Shown piece after piece: positions 28,487 to 36,822 of a stretch of DNA of 64,000 nt; position 1 is the stretch's first letter; each line of letters opens with the position of its first letter. Location: NCBI RefSeq assembly GCF_020697055.1, contig NZ_JAJFBP010000001.1:124001-188000 (forward strand). The letters run 5' to 3'. The notes beneath the pieces were generated by a model. It did not search any database and was not told the DNA's origin. It worked only from the letters and a program-made list of their open reading frames with translations. The stretch is from Panacagrimonas sp. GTDB lineage: Bacteria; Pseudomonadota; Gammaproteobacteria; Nevskiales; Nevskiaceae. A program made the translations under genes and the position numbers.

Positions 28487-30004
28487 ATGAACGCAGCCCT
28501 GGAAACGACGTTCGCGGTGGCGCCGCCGAGCGCCGACCTCTCCGCCCTGTTCCGCCGCGTCGCGGCGTTGACGCCGTCGCTGGCGCAGACCAGCGTCGCG
28601 CAGCGCATCGCCAAGGTGCGGCGCCTGATGGACACCGTGCTCAAGTACCGGACCGAGATCCACGAGACCGGCCGACTGGAACGGGGCCTCACGCCGCCGG
28701 ACATGGACGGCGAGCTGGTGATGCTGAAGTTCGAGGCCGATTTCATCGCGCGCCATCTCGAGGACTGGATGACGCCCAAGGTCGCGCCGAATTCGCTGAT
28801 GACGCTGGGCAAGACCTGCTACGTGCGCTACGAACCCAAGGGGATGGCGCTGGTGCTGCCGAGCTGGAACGCGCCGTACGTGATCGGCCTGCTGCCGACG
28901 ATGGGCGCCATCGCCGCCGGCAACGCAGTGATCCTCAAGCCCTCGGAGCTATCACCCCATTCGTCGAAGCTGGTGGCGCGCATCGTGCGCGAAGCGTTTC
29001 CGGACGGCGAGGTCACCGTTGTGGAAGGTGGCGCCGAGGCCGCCCAGGGTCTGCTCGCACAGCCGTTCCACCACATCTTCTACATCGGCAACAACCACGT
29101 CGGCCGCATCGTGATGAAGGCCGCGGCCGATCATTTCGCGTCGGTCACGCTGGAGATGGGCGGCAAGAATCCCTCGATCGTCGATGCCAGCGCGGACATC
29201 GACGACGCCGCGCTCAAGACCTCGTGGGGTCGCCTGTGCAACGCCGGCCAGGCCTGCATCGCGCCGGACTACGTGCTGGCGCATGCGTCGGTCATCGATC
29301 GCTTTGTCGCGACGCTGGTGCGCGAGATCAAGGCGATGTACGACCCGCGCGGTGAAGGCTTCGACAAGAACCCGGAATACCCGCGCATCATCAACGCGCG
29401 TCATTTCGAGCGCGTCAAGGGCCTGGTCGAGGATGCGCGGGCCAAGGGCGCGACGATCGTCTGCGGCGGTACCTACGATGCGGCCGCGCGCTACATCGCG
29501 CCGACGGTGATCACCAACGTCACCGACGACATGAAGCTGATGCAGGAGGAGATCTTCGGACCGGTGATCGCCGTGATTCCCTGGCGCGAGCGCGGCCAGG
29601 TGATCGACTACATCGCCACCAGGCCCAAACCGCTGGCCGCGTACGTCTTCGCCAAGGATCGCGACGCGATCGACTACTTCATCTCGCGCACGACGTCCGG
29701 AAGCCTGGTGGTCAACCACAACGTCGTGCAGTCGGGCACCAACCCGTTGCTGCCGTTCGGCGGCGTCAACTCCAGCGGGATCGGCCGCATGGTCGGTTTC
29801 GCGACGTTCGCGGAATGTTCGAATGCCCGGGCGATCGTCGAGGAGGGGCCGCCGGTGGTCGAGCCGCGCTCGATGTTTCCGCCACTCACCGCCAAGTACA
29901 AGAAGCAGCTCGCGCAGCTGATCGAGGGCAAACCGGTCCCGCCGTGGATGGTGCGGCTGATCGACGGGATCGTGCGCGTAGTGGGTCTGTTCAAGCGCGG
30001 ATAG
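28487..30004 (+). CDS. Aldehyde dehydrogenase, coniferyl-aldehyde-dehydrogenase-like
   Basis: The protein has 505 residues. PSWNAPYVIGLLPTMGAIAAGN, the base Glu223 in VTLEMGGKNPS and the nucleophile Cys257 in NAGQACIAPDY fit the ALDH3/coniferyl aldehyde dehydrogenase branch. C-terminal PFGGVNSSGIGR is present, followed by a 70-residue tail with a hydrophobic end (MVRLIDGIVRVVGLFKRG) that might associate with membrane. It is divergent from the frameshifted monooxygenase, an arrangement suggesting aldehyde products of that pathway are oxidised here. Confidence 0.88.
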   Translation: MNAALETTFAVAPPSADLSALFRRVAALTPSLAQTSVAQRIAKVRRLMDTVLKYRTEIHETGRLERGLTPPDMDGELVMLKFEADFIARHLEDWMTPKVAPNSLMTLGKTCYVRYEPKGMALVLPSWNAPYVIGLLPTMGAIAAGNAVILKPSELSPHSSKLVARIVREAFPDGEVTVVEGGAEAAQGLLAQPFHHIFYIGNNHVGRIVMKAAADHFASVTLEMGGKNPSIVDASADIDDAALKTSWGRLCNAGQACIAPDYVLAHASVIDRFVATLVREIKAMYDPRGEGFDKNPEYPRIINARHFERVKGLVEDARAKGATIVCGGTYDAAARYIAPTVITNVTDDMKLMQEEIFGPVIAVIPWRERGQVIDYIATRPKPLAAYVFAKDRDAIDYFISRTTSGSLVVNHNVVQSGTNPLLPFGGVNSSGIGRMVGFATFAECSNARAIVEEGPPVVEPRSMFPPLTAKYKKQLAQLIEGKPVPPWMVRLIDGIVRVVGLFKRG

Positions 30005-30063
30005 GGCACAGACCCCACAATGCGCGTCCCGCGGCGAGGCGGGTCAATGATCCAGCAGAGGGC

Positions 30064-30852
30064 ATGGTGGTCGATTCCCAGCGTGAAGCCGTGGCGTCGT
30101 GGCCGCGACCGTATTTCCGCCGGGCCGGCGGAACGCCGTTTCTCTTCTACGTGCTGTATGGCAAGGCCGCGCAGCCGTTGCGGCTGTCGCGCAGCAAATA
30201 CCGCTGCACCGGAGTGGCGCCCACGCTCGATCTGATGGAGTACGGGCCCGACCGGCATCCGGAGATCGTGCGGTCCTTCCTGCACGGCATCCTCTGGGAC
30301 CGGCTCAAGCAGGAAAATCCGGCGCTCGCCGAGTACGTGGCAGCGCAGACGCACTGCACGATCGTGCGCGGCACCTATCCGGATGCGCGCACGCTCGACG
30401 ACTTTCGAAACGCGATCGGCCTGCTGACCTGCATGGTCGACGCCGGCTGCGGTGCGATCTTCGACGCGCAGATGTTCCGCTGGTGGAGCGACGAGGAATG
30501 GAAGCGCGAGATCTTCGAGCCCGCCGAGGCGATTCCGCGCGCGCACGTCACGGTGCTCTGGTCCAACGAGGACGACGACCGCACGCGCTGGCTGCACACG
30601 CGCGGCATGCGCAAGTTCGGGCGCCCCGACATCAGCCTGCACTGCGTTCCCGAAGACCAGCACGATGCCGCGCTGGACCTGTGCAACCGCTTCATCGAGC
30701 TGCAGGCGCTCGGCGGCGTCGTGGAGGAAGGCGAGGAGATCCGGATGGCGTCGCTTCCCGAGGGCATGCGCTGCCACCACGGTGGCGATCTCGAGGATCC
30801 CGACTTCAACAACGTGCACCTCGAGATCCGCTGGCCGCCCGACCTGGGCTGA
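30064..30852 (+). CDS. Conserved protein of unknown function, 262 residues
   Basis: I do not recognise this protein with confidence. It is soluble and acidic, with no signal peptide. The C-terminal half has FDAQMFRWWSDEEW, VTVLWSNEDDDRTRWLHTRGMRKFGRPDIS and PEDQHDAALDLCNRF. The phrase TRGMRKFGRPDIS is reminiscent of DUF4261-type proteins, which is only a suggestion. It follows the aldehyde dehydrogenase by 59 bases and converges with the SDR gene at 30868, leaving 15 bases. Confidence 0.7.
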   Translation: MVVDSQREAVASWPRPYFRRAGGTPFLFYVLYGKAAQPLRLSRSKYRCTGVAPTLDLMEYGPDRHPEIVRSFLHGILWDRLKQENPALAEYVAAQTHCTIVRGTYPDARTLDDFRNAIGLLTCMVDAGCGAIFDAQMFRWWSDEEWKREIFEPAEAIPRAHVTVLWSNEDDDRTRWLHTRGMRKFGRPDISLHCVPEDQHDAALDLCNRFIELQALGGVVEEGEEIRMASLPEGMRCHHGGDLEDPDFNNVHLEIRWPPDLG

Positions 30853-30867
30853 GCGCGTACCGCGGGT

Positions 30868-31638
30868 TCAGATCCCGAAGCCGCCCGATACGTTGAGGCG
30901 CTGGCCGGTGACGTAGCCGTTGGTGGCGAGGAAGACCGCGGCCGAGCCGATCTCCTCAGGCTTGCCCCAGCGCTTGATCGGCAGCAGCTCCTGCACCTTC
31001 GCGGTCCAGGCCTCGTCGAACACGCCGCGTTCGAGCAGTTCGAGGAACATGCCCGCTTCGATCACGCCGACGAGGATCGAATTGGCGCGCACGTTGTGGC
31101 GGCCTTCCTCCTTGGCGATGCCCTGGACCAGTGCCTCGTTGGCCGCCTTGGGCGCCACCGACAGGCCGTCCTTCGCAGGCCACCACGCGTGGCCGGCCGA
31201 GCCGAGGTGCACGTAGGAACCGCCGCCGCCGGCACGCAGGTGCGGCAGCGTCGCCTTCACCGCATTGAAGAAGCCGTGCACCTCGATGTCGATCGAGCGC
31301 TTCCACAGCGCGTGCGGGGTGTCCGCGATGTGGACCTGCTCGACCACCGGGCCGGCGCCCCAGACCACCGTGTGGATGCGCCCGTGGCCCGCCATGACCT
31401 CGGCGACCGCCGAATCGACCTGGGCCGGCTCGGTGACGTCGAGCGCGTGCAGCGTCGCGTTGCGGCCGCTGGCGCGGACGTGGCCGGCGACGCGTTCGGC
31501 GACTTCGCGCTTGGAGCGGTACATCACCGCCACGTCGGACCCGGCGGCACCGAAGCACTTGGCCACTTCCTGGCCGATGCCGCCACTGCCGCCGAAGACC
31601 ACGGTGGCGCCGGGCGGGAACGAGGGGGACGACGACAT
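30868..31638 (-). CDS. Short-chain dehydrogenase-fold protein lacking the catalytic tyrosine
   Basis: The protein has 256 residues. The cofactor motif is kept as FGGSGGIGQEVA near residue 15-26, and the C-terminal GQRLNVSGGFGI is typical of classical SDRs. At the active site, the position of YxxxK reads SVAPK (GLSVAPKAANEAL), so Ser replaces the catalytic Tyr while Lys is kept. The upstream GSAGH supplies the usual serine position. The protein may be a non-canonical or inactive SDR. It is divergent from the DUF35/thiolase pair. Confidence 0.83.
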   Translation of the reverse strand: MSSSPSFPPGATVVFGGSGGIGQEVAKCFGAAGSDVAVMYRSKREVAERVAGHVRASGRNATLHALDVTEPAQVDSAVAEVMAGHGRIHTVVWGAGPVVEQVHIADTPHALWKRSIDIEVHGFFNAVKATLPHLRAGGGGSYVHLGSAGHAWWPAKDGLSVAPKAANEALVQGIAKEEGRHNVRANSILVGVIEAGMFLELLERGVFDEAWTAKVQELLPIKRWGKPEEIGSAAVFLATNGYVTGQRLNVSGGFGI

Positions 31639-31768
31639 GGGACGATTCCGGTGGGAGCAGGTGCGGGGCATCATCGGTCGGTCACGCCGGATTGCGCTCA
31701 CCCATTTGCAGCAGGCTGCGATTGGCCCCGGCTCGCTATCGTTGCGACGTACCGACAGGGATTCCCTC

Positions 31769-32206
31769 ATGAGCACCGCTCCGGAAACACCGGCCCCGCC
31801 CAAACCCACGCGCATCGCGCCCATCGTCACGCTCGACGCGAAGTTCTTCTGGGACGCGGCCGATCGCGGTGAATTCCTGGGCGAGCGCTGCGGGCAGTGC
31901 AAGGCGTTCCGGTTCCCGCCGCGTCCGATGTGCCCGCACTGCCACAGCCTCACGCGCGAGGAGGTAAAGCTGTCCGGCCACGGCACCGTGCACGGGTGGA
32001 CCATCCCGCGGCATCCGCCGCCGTTCGGCTTCAAGGAGGCGCCGATCGTGGTGATCGTGCAGCTCGACGAGGGCTTCCGGATGGTGTCGAACCTGGTCGG
32101 CGTCGCGTATCACGACGTGCGACAGGACATGCCGGTCGAAGTCGATTTCGAACCCACCATGGGCAACCACAAGGTGCCGGTGTTCCGCCCGCGGAGCGCT
32201 TCATGA
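31769..32206 (+). CDS. DUF35 OB-fold/zinc-ribbon partner of the thiolase
   Basis: The protein has 145 residues. The rubredoxin-like ribbon has cysteines 41, 44, 55 and 58 (CGQC and CPHC), then an OB-fold segment HGTVHGWTIPRHP and APIVVIVQLDEGFRM. DUF35 proteins bind acyl-CoA and associate with thiolase-like proteins, for example the ChsH2 C-terminal domain with Ltp2 in bacterial sterol side-chain cleavage. The stop overlaps the thiolase start by four bases (ATGA), so the two are translationally coupled and probably form a complex. Confidence 0.9.
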   Translation: MSTAPETPAPPKPTRIAPIVTLDAKFFWDAADRGEFLGERCGQCKAFRFPPRPMCPHCHSLTREEVKLSGHGTVHGWTIPRHPPPFGFKEAPIVVIVQLDEGFRMVSNLVGVAYHDVRQDMPVEVDFEPTMGNHKVPVFRPRSAS

Positions 32207-33381
32207 GCAAGCGCAGGTTCCAGGACGCGGCGATCGCGGGCATCGGCCACACCGAATACTCGAAGGCCTCGGGTCGCAGCGAACTCCAGCTCGCTGCCGA
32301 GTGCGCCAAGGCCGCCTGCGACGACGCCGGCATCAGCCCGCACGACATCGACGGCATGATCACCTTCACCATCGACAACAACGACGAGATCATGCTCGCG
32401 CGCTGTCTGGGCGTGAAGGATCTGGCATACACCACGCGCATTCCGGGTGGCGGGGCGGCGGCGGCCGCGACGATCTACCAGGCGATGGCGATGGTCAACG
32501 CCGGCCTGTGCAAGCACGTGCTGATCTGGCGCGCGATGAACGAGCGCAGCCAGTACCGGTTCGGCCAGAACCCCAACCAGCAGATGATGGCGTTCCAGTC
32601 CGGCAACGGCACCGGATCGCTGCTCTGGTGCGTGCCGTACGGGGCGATGACGCCGGCAAGCTGGGGCGCGTTGCAGGCCGCGCGCTACATGCATCGCTTC
32701 GGCATCACCAATCGCGATCTCGCATTCGTCTCCGTGCAGCAGCGCGCGTACGCGGCGAACAATCCGGACGCCTGGTTCTACGGCAAGCCGATCACGCTCG
32801 AGGATCACCAGGCCTCGAAATGGATCCAGGAACCGTGGCTGCGCCTGCTCGACTGCTGCCAGGAGAGCGACGGCGGCGTCGCGGTGCTGGTCACCAGCCT
32901 GCAACGCGCGCGCGACATGAAGCAGAAGCCCGTGCGCATCGTCGGCGCCACGCAGTCGATCCCGTACAACGTGGAGGTGATCTCCAACTACTACCACGAG
33001 GATCTGACCGAAATGCCCGAAGCCAAGGGCACCGCCAAACGCCTGTGGGAGCAGACCGGACTGGGCCCGCAGGACATGCAGGCCGCGATGATCTACGACG
33101 CGTTCTCGCCGCACGTGTTGCTGCAGCTCGAGGCGTTCGGATTCTGCAGGCCCGGCGAGGCGGCAGGCTTCGTGAAGTCCGGCGGCATGGCGCTCGACGG
33201 CGTGCTGCCGACGAACACCAACGGCGGCTTGTCGGGCGAGGCCTACATCCACGGCATGAACAGCATGATCGAAGGCGTGCGCCAGATCCGCGGCACCTCT
33301 CACAACCAGGTGACCCGGCGCAGCGTCGAGCACGTGCTGGTGTCGTCGGGAATGGCGGGCGCGGTGCTGGGCAAGGCTTGA
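32203..33381 (+). CDS. Lipid-transfer protein/thiolase-like protein (Ltp2-like)
   Basis: The protein has 392 residues with the non-decarboxylating thiolase fold: AAIAGIGHTEYSK at the start, GGGAAAAATIYQAMAMVNAG, DCCQESDGGVAVLVTS near 230 and AMIYDAFSPHVLLQLEAFGF plus NGGLSGEAYIHGMN near the end. The nucleophilic Cys usual in biosynthetic thiolases is not evident in the N-terminal half. This matches SCP-x-like lipid-transfer proteins such as Ltp2, which with DUF35 perform retro-aldol cleavage of acyl-CoA side chains. Function as an aldolase is inference from family and the coupled DUF35 gene. Confidence 0.88.
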   Translation: MSKRRFQDAAIAGIGHTEYSKASGRSELQLAAECAKAACDDAGISPHDIDGMITFTIDNNDEIMLARCLGVKDLAYTTRIPGGGAAAAATIYQAMAMVNAGLCKHVLIWRAMNERSQYRFGQNPNQQMMAFQSGNGTGSLLWCVPYGAMTPASWGALQAARYMHRFGITNRDLAFVSVQQRAYAANNPDAWFYGKPITLEDHQASKWIQEPWLRLLDCCQESDGGVAVLVTSLQRARDMKQKPVRIVGATQSIPYNVEVISNYYHEDLTEMPEAKGTAKRLWEQTGLGPQDMQAAMIYDAFSPHVLLQLEAFGFCRPGEAAGFVKSGGMALDGVLPTNTNGGLSGEAYIHGMNSMIEGVRQIRGTSHNQVTRRSVEHVLVSSGMAGAVLGKA

Positions 33382-33392
33382 CGAACTGCGCG

Positions 33393-34409
33393 ATGCGTTT
33401 CCTCTCCCCGCGTGCGGGGGAAACGGGTAGACCCGTGATCCGTGCAATCGAAGTCCGGCTCGATGCCGGTGTAGAGCTCCACGACGAGCCTGCGCTACAG
33501 GTCGCGGCCTCGGTGTACCTGCCCGAGCACCTCGACGACACGCGCATCGCCCTGATCTGTCTCGCGGGCGGCAACATGAACCGTCGCTACTACGACCTGC
33601 AGGTCGAGGCCGACGCGGATTTCAGCTTCGCGACGCAGATGACGTCGCGCGGCTTCGTCGTCGTGACGATCGACCATCTGGGCCTGGGTGAAAGTTCGCG
33701 TCCCGCGGACGGCTATGCGCTCACCGCCGACGTGATCGTGCGCGCCAACGCGCGTGCGACCGGCGAGATCCTGGCGCGCCTGCGTGTAGGGCGGCTGGCC
33801 GACCACCTGCGGGCGCTGCCGGATCTGCGCAGCGTCGGCGTCGGTCATTCGATGGGCGCGATGCTCACCGTGCTGCAGCAGGCGCAGGCCCGTCAGCACG
33901 CCGGCGTCGCATTGCTGGGCTTTTCCACGCGCGGGCTGCCCGAGTTCGTGCCAGAAGACGTGCGCCTGCTGTCCCCCGATGATGCGCGCGCACGCCTCGT
34001 TGAATTCGCGCGTCGCCTGTTCGTGGTGCCCTATCCGCGGATCCGGCGTTCCGGCGGCGGGAATGACAACGCCGCGCTTTACGGCAGCTCGGGCGCCGAT
34101 CCGCGCGGCGTCGCGGCACTCAAGGCCGCGACCGACTGCCTGCTGCCGGTCCCGGCCTTCCTGTCGATGATTCCGGGCAACGTCGCGCCCGAGGCGGCGC
34201 AGATCGAGGTGCCGGTGCTGCTGATGCTGGGCGAGCACGACATGGCGGGGCCGCCGGCGGAGGCGCCGCGTGCATTCAGCGCGAGCCCGGACGTGCGCCT
34301 CGAGATCCTGCCGGGTGCGGGACACAGCCATTTTCTGTTCCCGGCCCGCACACAGGCGTACGCGCGTCTTGCGGCGTGGGCACGACGCGTCGTGCCGAAT
34401 TCACCGTAG
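33393..34409 (+). CDS. Alpha/beta hydrolase
   Basis: The protein has 338 residues from the ATG at 33393; a GTG at 33435 would remove 14 residues encoded by a palindromic stretch (CTCTCCCCGCGTGCGGGGGA) and may be the real start. The nucleophile motif GHSMGAML is near residue 153 and the catalytic His is in GAGHSHFLF near 311. DHLGLGESSRP lies between. No signal peptide. It follows the thiolase on the same strand and may hydrolyse an ester or CoA thioester of the same pathway. The TAG stop is supplied by a GTAGCCCGG repeat. Confidence 0.78.
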   Translation: MRFLSPRAGETGRPVIRAIEVRLDAGVELHDEPALQVAASVYLPEHLDDTRIALICLAGGNMNRRYYDLQVEADADFSFATQMTSRGFVVVTIDHLGLGESSRPADGYALTADVIVRANARATGEILARLRVGRLADHLRALPDLRSVGVGHSMGAMLTVLQQAQARQHAGVALLGFSTRGLPEFVPEDVRLLSPDDARARLVEFARRLFVVPYPRIRRSGGGNDNAALYGSSGADPRGVAALKAATDCLLPVPAFLSMIPGNVAPEAAQIEVPVLLMLGEHDMAGPPAEAPRAFSASPDVRLEILPGAGHSHFLFPARTQAYARLAAWARRVVPNSP

Positions 34410-34472
34410 CCCGGGCGCAGCCCGGGGCCGCTTCATTCGCGATCAGGAAACGCGGGCTGCGCCATGGCTACG
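34406..34472. repeat. GTAGCCCGG dispersed repeat, copy 2 (inverted pair)
   Basis: GTAGCCCGGGCGCAGCCCGG at 34406 onwards faces CGCGGGCTGCGCCATGGCTACG at 34451-34472, an imperfect inverted pair. It lies between two convergent genes and overlaps the stop codon of the hydrolase and the end of the WS/DGAT gene. Confidence 0.6.
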
Positions 34473-35895
34473 CCGTCTCGCGCTTCTTGCGCGCTCGCCC
34501 GGTGCGCGTCACCGCATCCTCGAGTTCATCGAGCGCATCGCCGGCATAGACCGCGATGCGCTGCATGTGCGGCAGCGAATCGCGGCAGCCGATGAAGCCG
34601 AAATTGAGCAGGTCGGCGTAGCCGTTGCAGGTGATGTTGAGCGCCTGGCCGTGCGTGAGCAGCGACACCGGGTAGTTGGCGACCATGCGCGCGCCGCGCA
34701 GGTACAGCGCGTGGTCCGGACCGGGCACATTGGAGATCGTGATGTTGAAGACCGGTCGCGTGCGTCCGCCCAGACCGGTGATCAGCTGGACCATGTACGG
34801 ACCCATGATCGCCATCGTGTAGCCCTCGATCACGCTCTTGGGAAGGCTCTGCAGGTGCTCCTTCGACCGCCTGGTCGACGCGGTGATCGCCTGCAGGCGC
34901 AGCACCGGATCGGCGATGTCGGTGCCGAGCGTTGCGATGATGAAGCTGATGGCGTTGCCGGACTCCTGGTCGTCCTTGGGTCGCACCGACACCGGGATGC
35001 CGGCGGTCAACGAGATCGCGGGCAGCGCATTGGCCTCCTGCAGGAAGCGCCGCAACGCGCCGCCGCAGATCGCGAGCACGACGTCGTTGAGCGTCGCGTC
35101 GCCGGCCTTGGCCAGGCGCTTCAGACGCTCGATCGAATAGCTCTGCGTGGCGAAGCGGCGCTGGCCGGTGATGCGGCCGTTGAGGATCGACTTGGGTGCC
35201 CTGAACGGCACGCCCATCGGATCGTCCTTGCGCCGCGAGGCCTGCACCAGCTCGGTGAGCGCCTTGATCAGCGTCGGCGCGCTGCCGGGCTGCCTGGGCA
35301 CCGCCGCGAGCGCCTTGCCCACCGCGGCCTCGGTGGTCGGTACGCGCGCGATCTCTTTTTCGGCGCGCTTTTCGCGCGGCACGGCCCAGAACGGCGGGCG
35401 CTCGCCATCGTCCGGATCGATCGACAGCACGCGCACCAGTTCGCGCATCGCGCTGACGCCGTCGATCAGCGAGTGGTGCATCTTCACGTACAGCGCGAAG
35501 CGGTGATCCTCCAGGCCCTGGATCACGTGGCATTCCCAGGGCGGACGGCGGAAGTCGAGCGGATGGCTGTGCAGGCGCGCGATCAGCACGCCCAGTTCGC
35601 GCTCGCCGCCGGGCCAGGGCAGGGCGGAGAGCCGCAGGTGGTAGTCCAGATCCAGGTCCTGGACCTCGACCCACGCCGGCGTCAGCGATCTGAGGCGGGT
35701 CGACTTCAGTCGCCGGTTCCAGGGCGGATGGAACTCGCGGTGCTCGCGAAAATCGTTGACGAGTTGCTGAAAGAAGTCCGGCGCGGCGTCGGGCGCCAGC
35801 TCGAAGATCATCAGTCCGCCCACGTGCATCGGCGTCTGGTGCGACTCGACGTACAGCCAGGACGCATCCAGCGGACTCAGGCGCTTGGTTTTCAC
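34468..35895 (-). CDS. Wax ester synthase / diacylglycerol O-acyltransferase (WS/DGAT)
   Basis: The protein has 475 residues from a GTG start; an ATG 15 codons upstream (35940) has no ribosome site, while the GTG has GGAG at a suitable distance and the family usually begins near RLSPLD. The acyltransferase motif HHSLIDG is at residues 140-146. Later NDVVLAICGGALRRFL and NVPGPDHALYL are conserved in the family. The enzyme condenses fatty acyl-CoA with a fatty alcohol or diacylglycerol to make storage lipid at the membrane. It is divergent from the small-protein/SnoaL/acyl-CoA synthetase set. Confidence 0.92.
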   Translation of the reverse strand: MKTKRLSPLDASWLYVESHQTPMHVGGLMIFELAPDAAPDFFQQLVNDFREHREFHPPWNRRLKSTRLRSLTPAWVEVQDLDLDYHLRLSALPWPGGERELGVLIARLHSHPLDFRRPPWECHVIQGLEDHRFALYVKMHHSLIDGVSAMRELVRVLSIDPDDGERPPFWAVPREKRAEKEIARVPTTEAAVGKALAAVPRQPGSAPTLIKALTELVQASRRKDDPMGVPFRAPKSILNGRITGQRRFATQSYSIERLKRLAKAGDATLNDVVLAICGGALRRFLQEANALPAISLTAGIPVSVRPKDDQESGNAISFIIATLGTDIADPVLRLQAITASTRRSKEHLQSLPKSVIEGYTMAIMGPYMVQLITGLGGRTRPVFNITISNVPGPDHALYLRGARMVANYPVSLLTHGQALNITCNGYADLLNFGFIGCRDSLPHMQRIAVYAGDALDELEDAVTRTGRARKKRETA

Positions 35896-35949
35896 GGCGG
35901 ATGTGCTCCGATGCGGGTCGGCGTGCGGGCGATTATGCATGGGCGGGTC

Positions 35950-35994
35950 CCGTGGCCCGGGCGATGTCCGGGAATGCCAACCCCCGGGCTACGC
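35950..35994. repeat. GTAGCCCGG dispersed repeat, copy 3
   Basis: CGTGGCCCGGGCGATGTCCG at about 35951 faces CCCCCGGGCTACG at about 35982. On the reverse strand it reads GTAGCCCGGGGGTTGGC. It lies in the 170 bases between WS/DGAT and the 103-residue gene. Confidence 0.5.
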
Positions 35995-36066
35995 CAAAAC
36001 AGTGAGGCTCGCGTCCTTCGGGACTGTCATCCTTCGCCCATCGAATTGCGTCGGGAGGAACAGCGG

Positions 36067-36378
36067 ATGGCGAAGATCGGCTTGAAGGCTGGAGGCCGCT
36101 TCAAGAGCGCGGTGTGCGACACGCAGGTGATGGTGATCAAGGCGCCGGCGGGCGAGTTCGCGCTGGCCTGCGGCGGTGCCGACATGATCGCGCCGACCGC
36201 GTCGGGCACCGGCTCGCCCGACGCGGCGCTCTCCGGCGAGACGCTGATCGGCAAGCGCTACGTCAACGCCGACGAATCGCTGGAGCTGCTCTGCACCAAG
36301 GGTGGCAAGGGCACGCTGACGCTCGACGGCACGCCGCTCGAGATCAAGCAGGCCAAGCAGCTGCCGTCGTCGGACTGA
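36067..36378 (+). CDS. Small conserved protein of unknown function, 103 residues
   Basis: I do not recognise a family. No signal peptide or membrane segment is seen. The sequence has two cysteines (SAVCDTQVMVIKAP and FALACGGADM), a glycine-rich middle, GKRYVNADESLELLCTKGGKG and a lysine-rich end. The layout suggests a small beta-barrel-like domain. GGGAGGAA precedes the ATG. It heads a likely three-gene unit with the SnoaL-like protein (8 bases on) and the acyl-CoA synthetase, so a role in acyl-CoA or lipid handling is plausible but unproven. Confidence 0.7.
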   Translation: MAKIGLKAGGRFKSAVCDTQVMVIKAPAGEFALACGGADMIAPTASGTGSPDAALSGETLIGKRYVNADESLELLCTKGGKGTLTLDGTPLEIKQAKQLPSSD

Positions 36379-36386
36379 CCTCGCTC

Positions 36387-36800
36387 GTGGCGCTCGACCC
36401 TCCATTCGCGAAGGCGTTTGCCGAAGCCTGGTCCAAGCCCACGCCCGAACGACTGGTCGCCCTGCTCTCGCCCGACGTCGTGCTGCGACAGCCGCATCGG
36501 CCGCCGGTCCGTGGCGTCGAGGCCGCACGCCGCGAACTGAGCGGACTGCTGCGCTGGCTGCCCGGTCTGCACGGCGAGCACTTCAGCGCCGAAGGCTCGG
36601 ACGAGACCGTGTTCATCGAGTGGACGCCGGTGTTCCCGGTACGACGCGGCGGTCTGCGCCTGGCGGCGGTCGATCGTTTCACATTGCGCGGCGCCCTCGG
36701 CGCCGAGCGCGTCGTCTATTTCGATCCGGTGCCGCTGTATCTCGCGGTCGCGGTGCGCCCCTGGCTGTGGCCCGGCTTTCTGCGCTACCGCTTCGGCTAG
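36387..36800 (+). CDS. SnoaL/NTF2-like protein
   Basis: The protein has 137 residues from a GTG start eight bases after the previous stop. Cone-shaped alpha+beta pattern: FAKAFAEAWSKPTPERLVALLSPDVVLRQPHRPPVRG, then strands VFIEWTPVFPV and DRFTLRGALGAERVVYFDP. This is the SnoaL/NTF2 fold, used by small cyclases, isomerases and steroid delta-isomerase relatives. Catalytic residues cannot be assigned. A hydrophobic end (PVPLYLAVAVRPWLWPGFLRY) may contact lipid or membrane. It is 22 bases before the acyl-CoA synthetase. Confidence 0.75.
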   Translation: MALDPPFAKAFAEAWSKPTPERLVALLSPDVVLRQPHRPPVRGVEAARRELSGLLRWLPGLHGEHFSAEGSDETVFIEWTPVFPVRRGGLRLAAVDRFTLRGALGAERVVYFDPVPLYLAVAVRPWLWPGFLRYRFG

Positions 36801-36822
36801 ATCTCACCGACCGATTCCTCGC

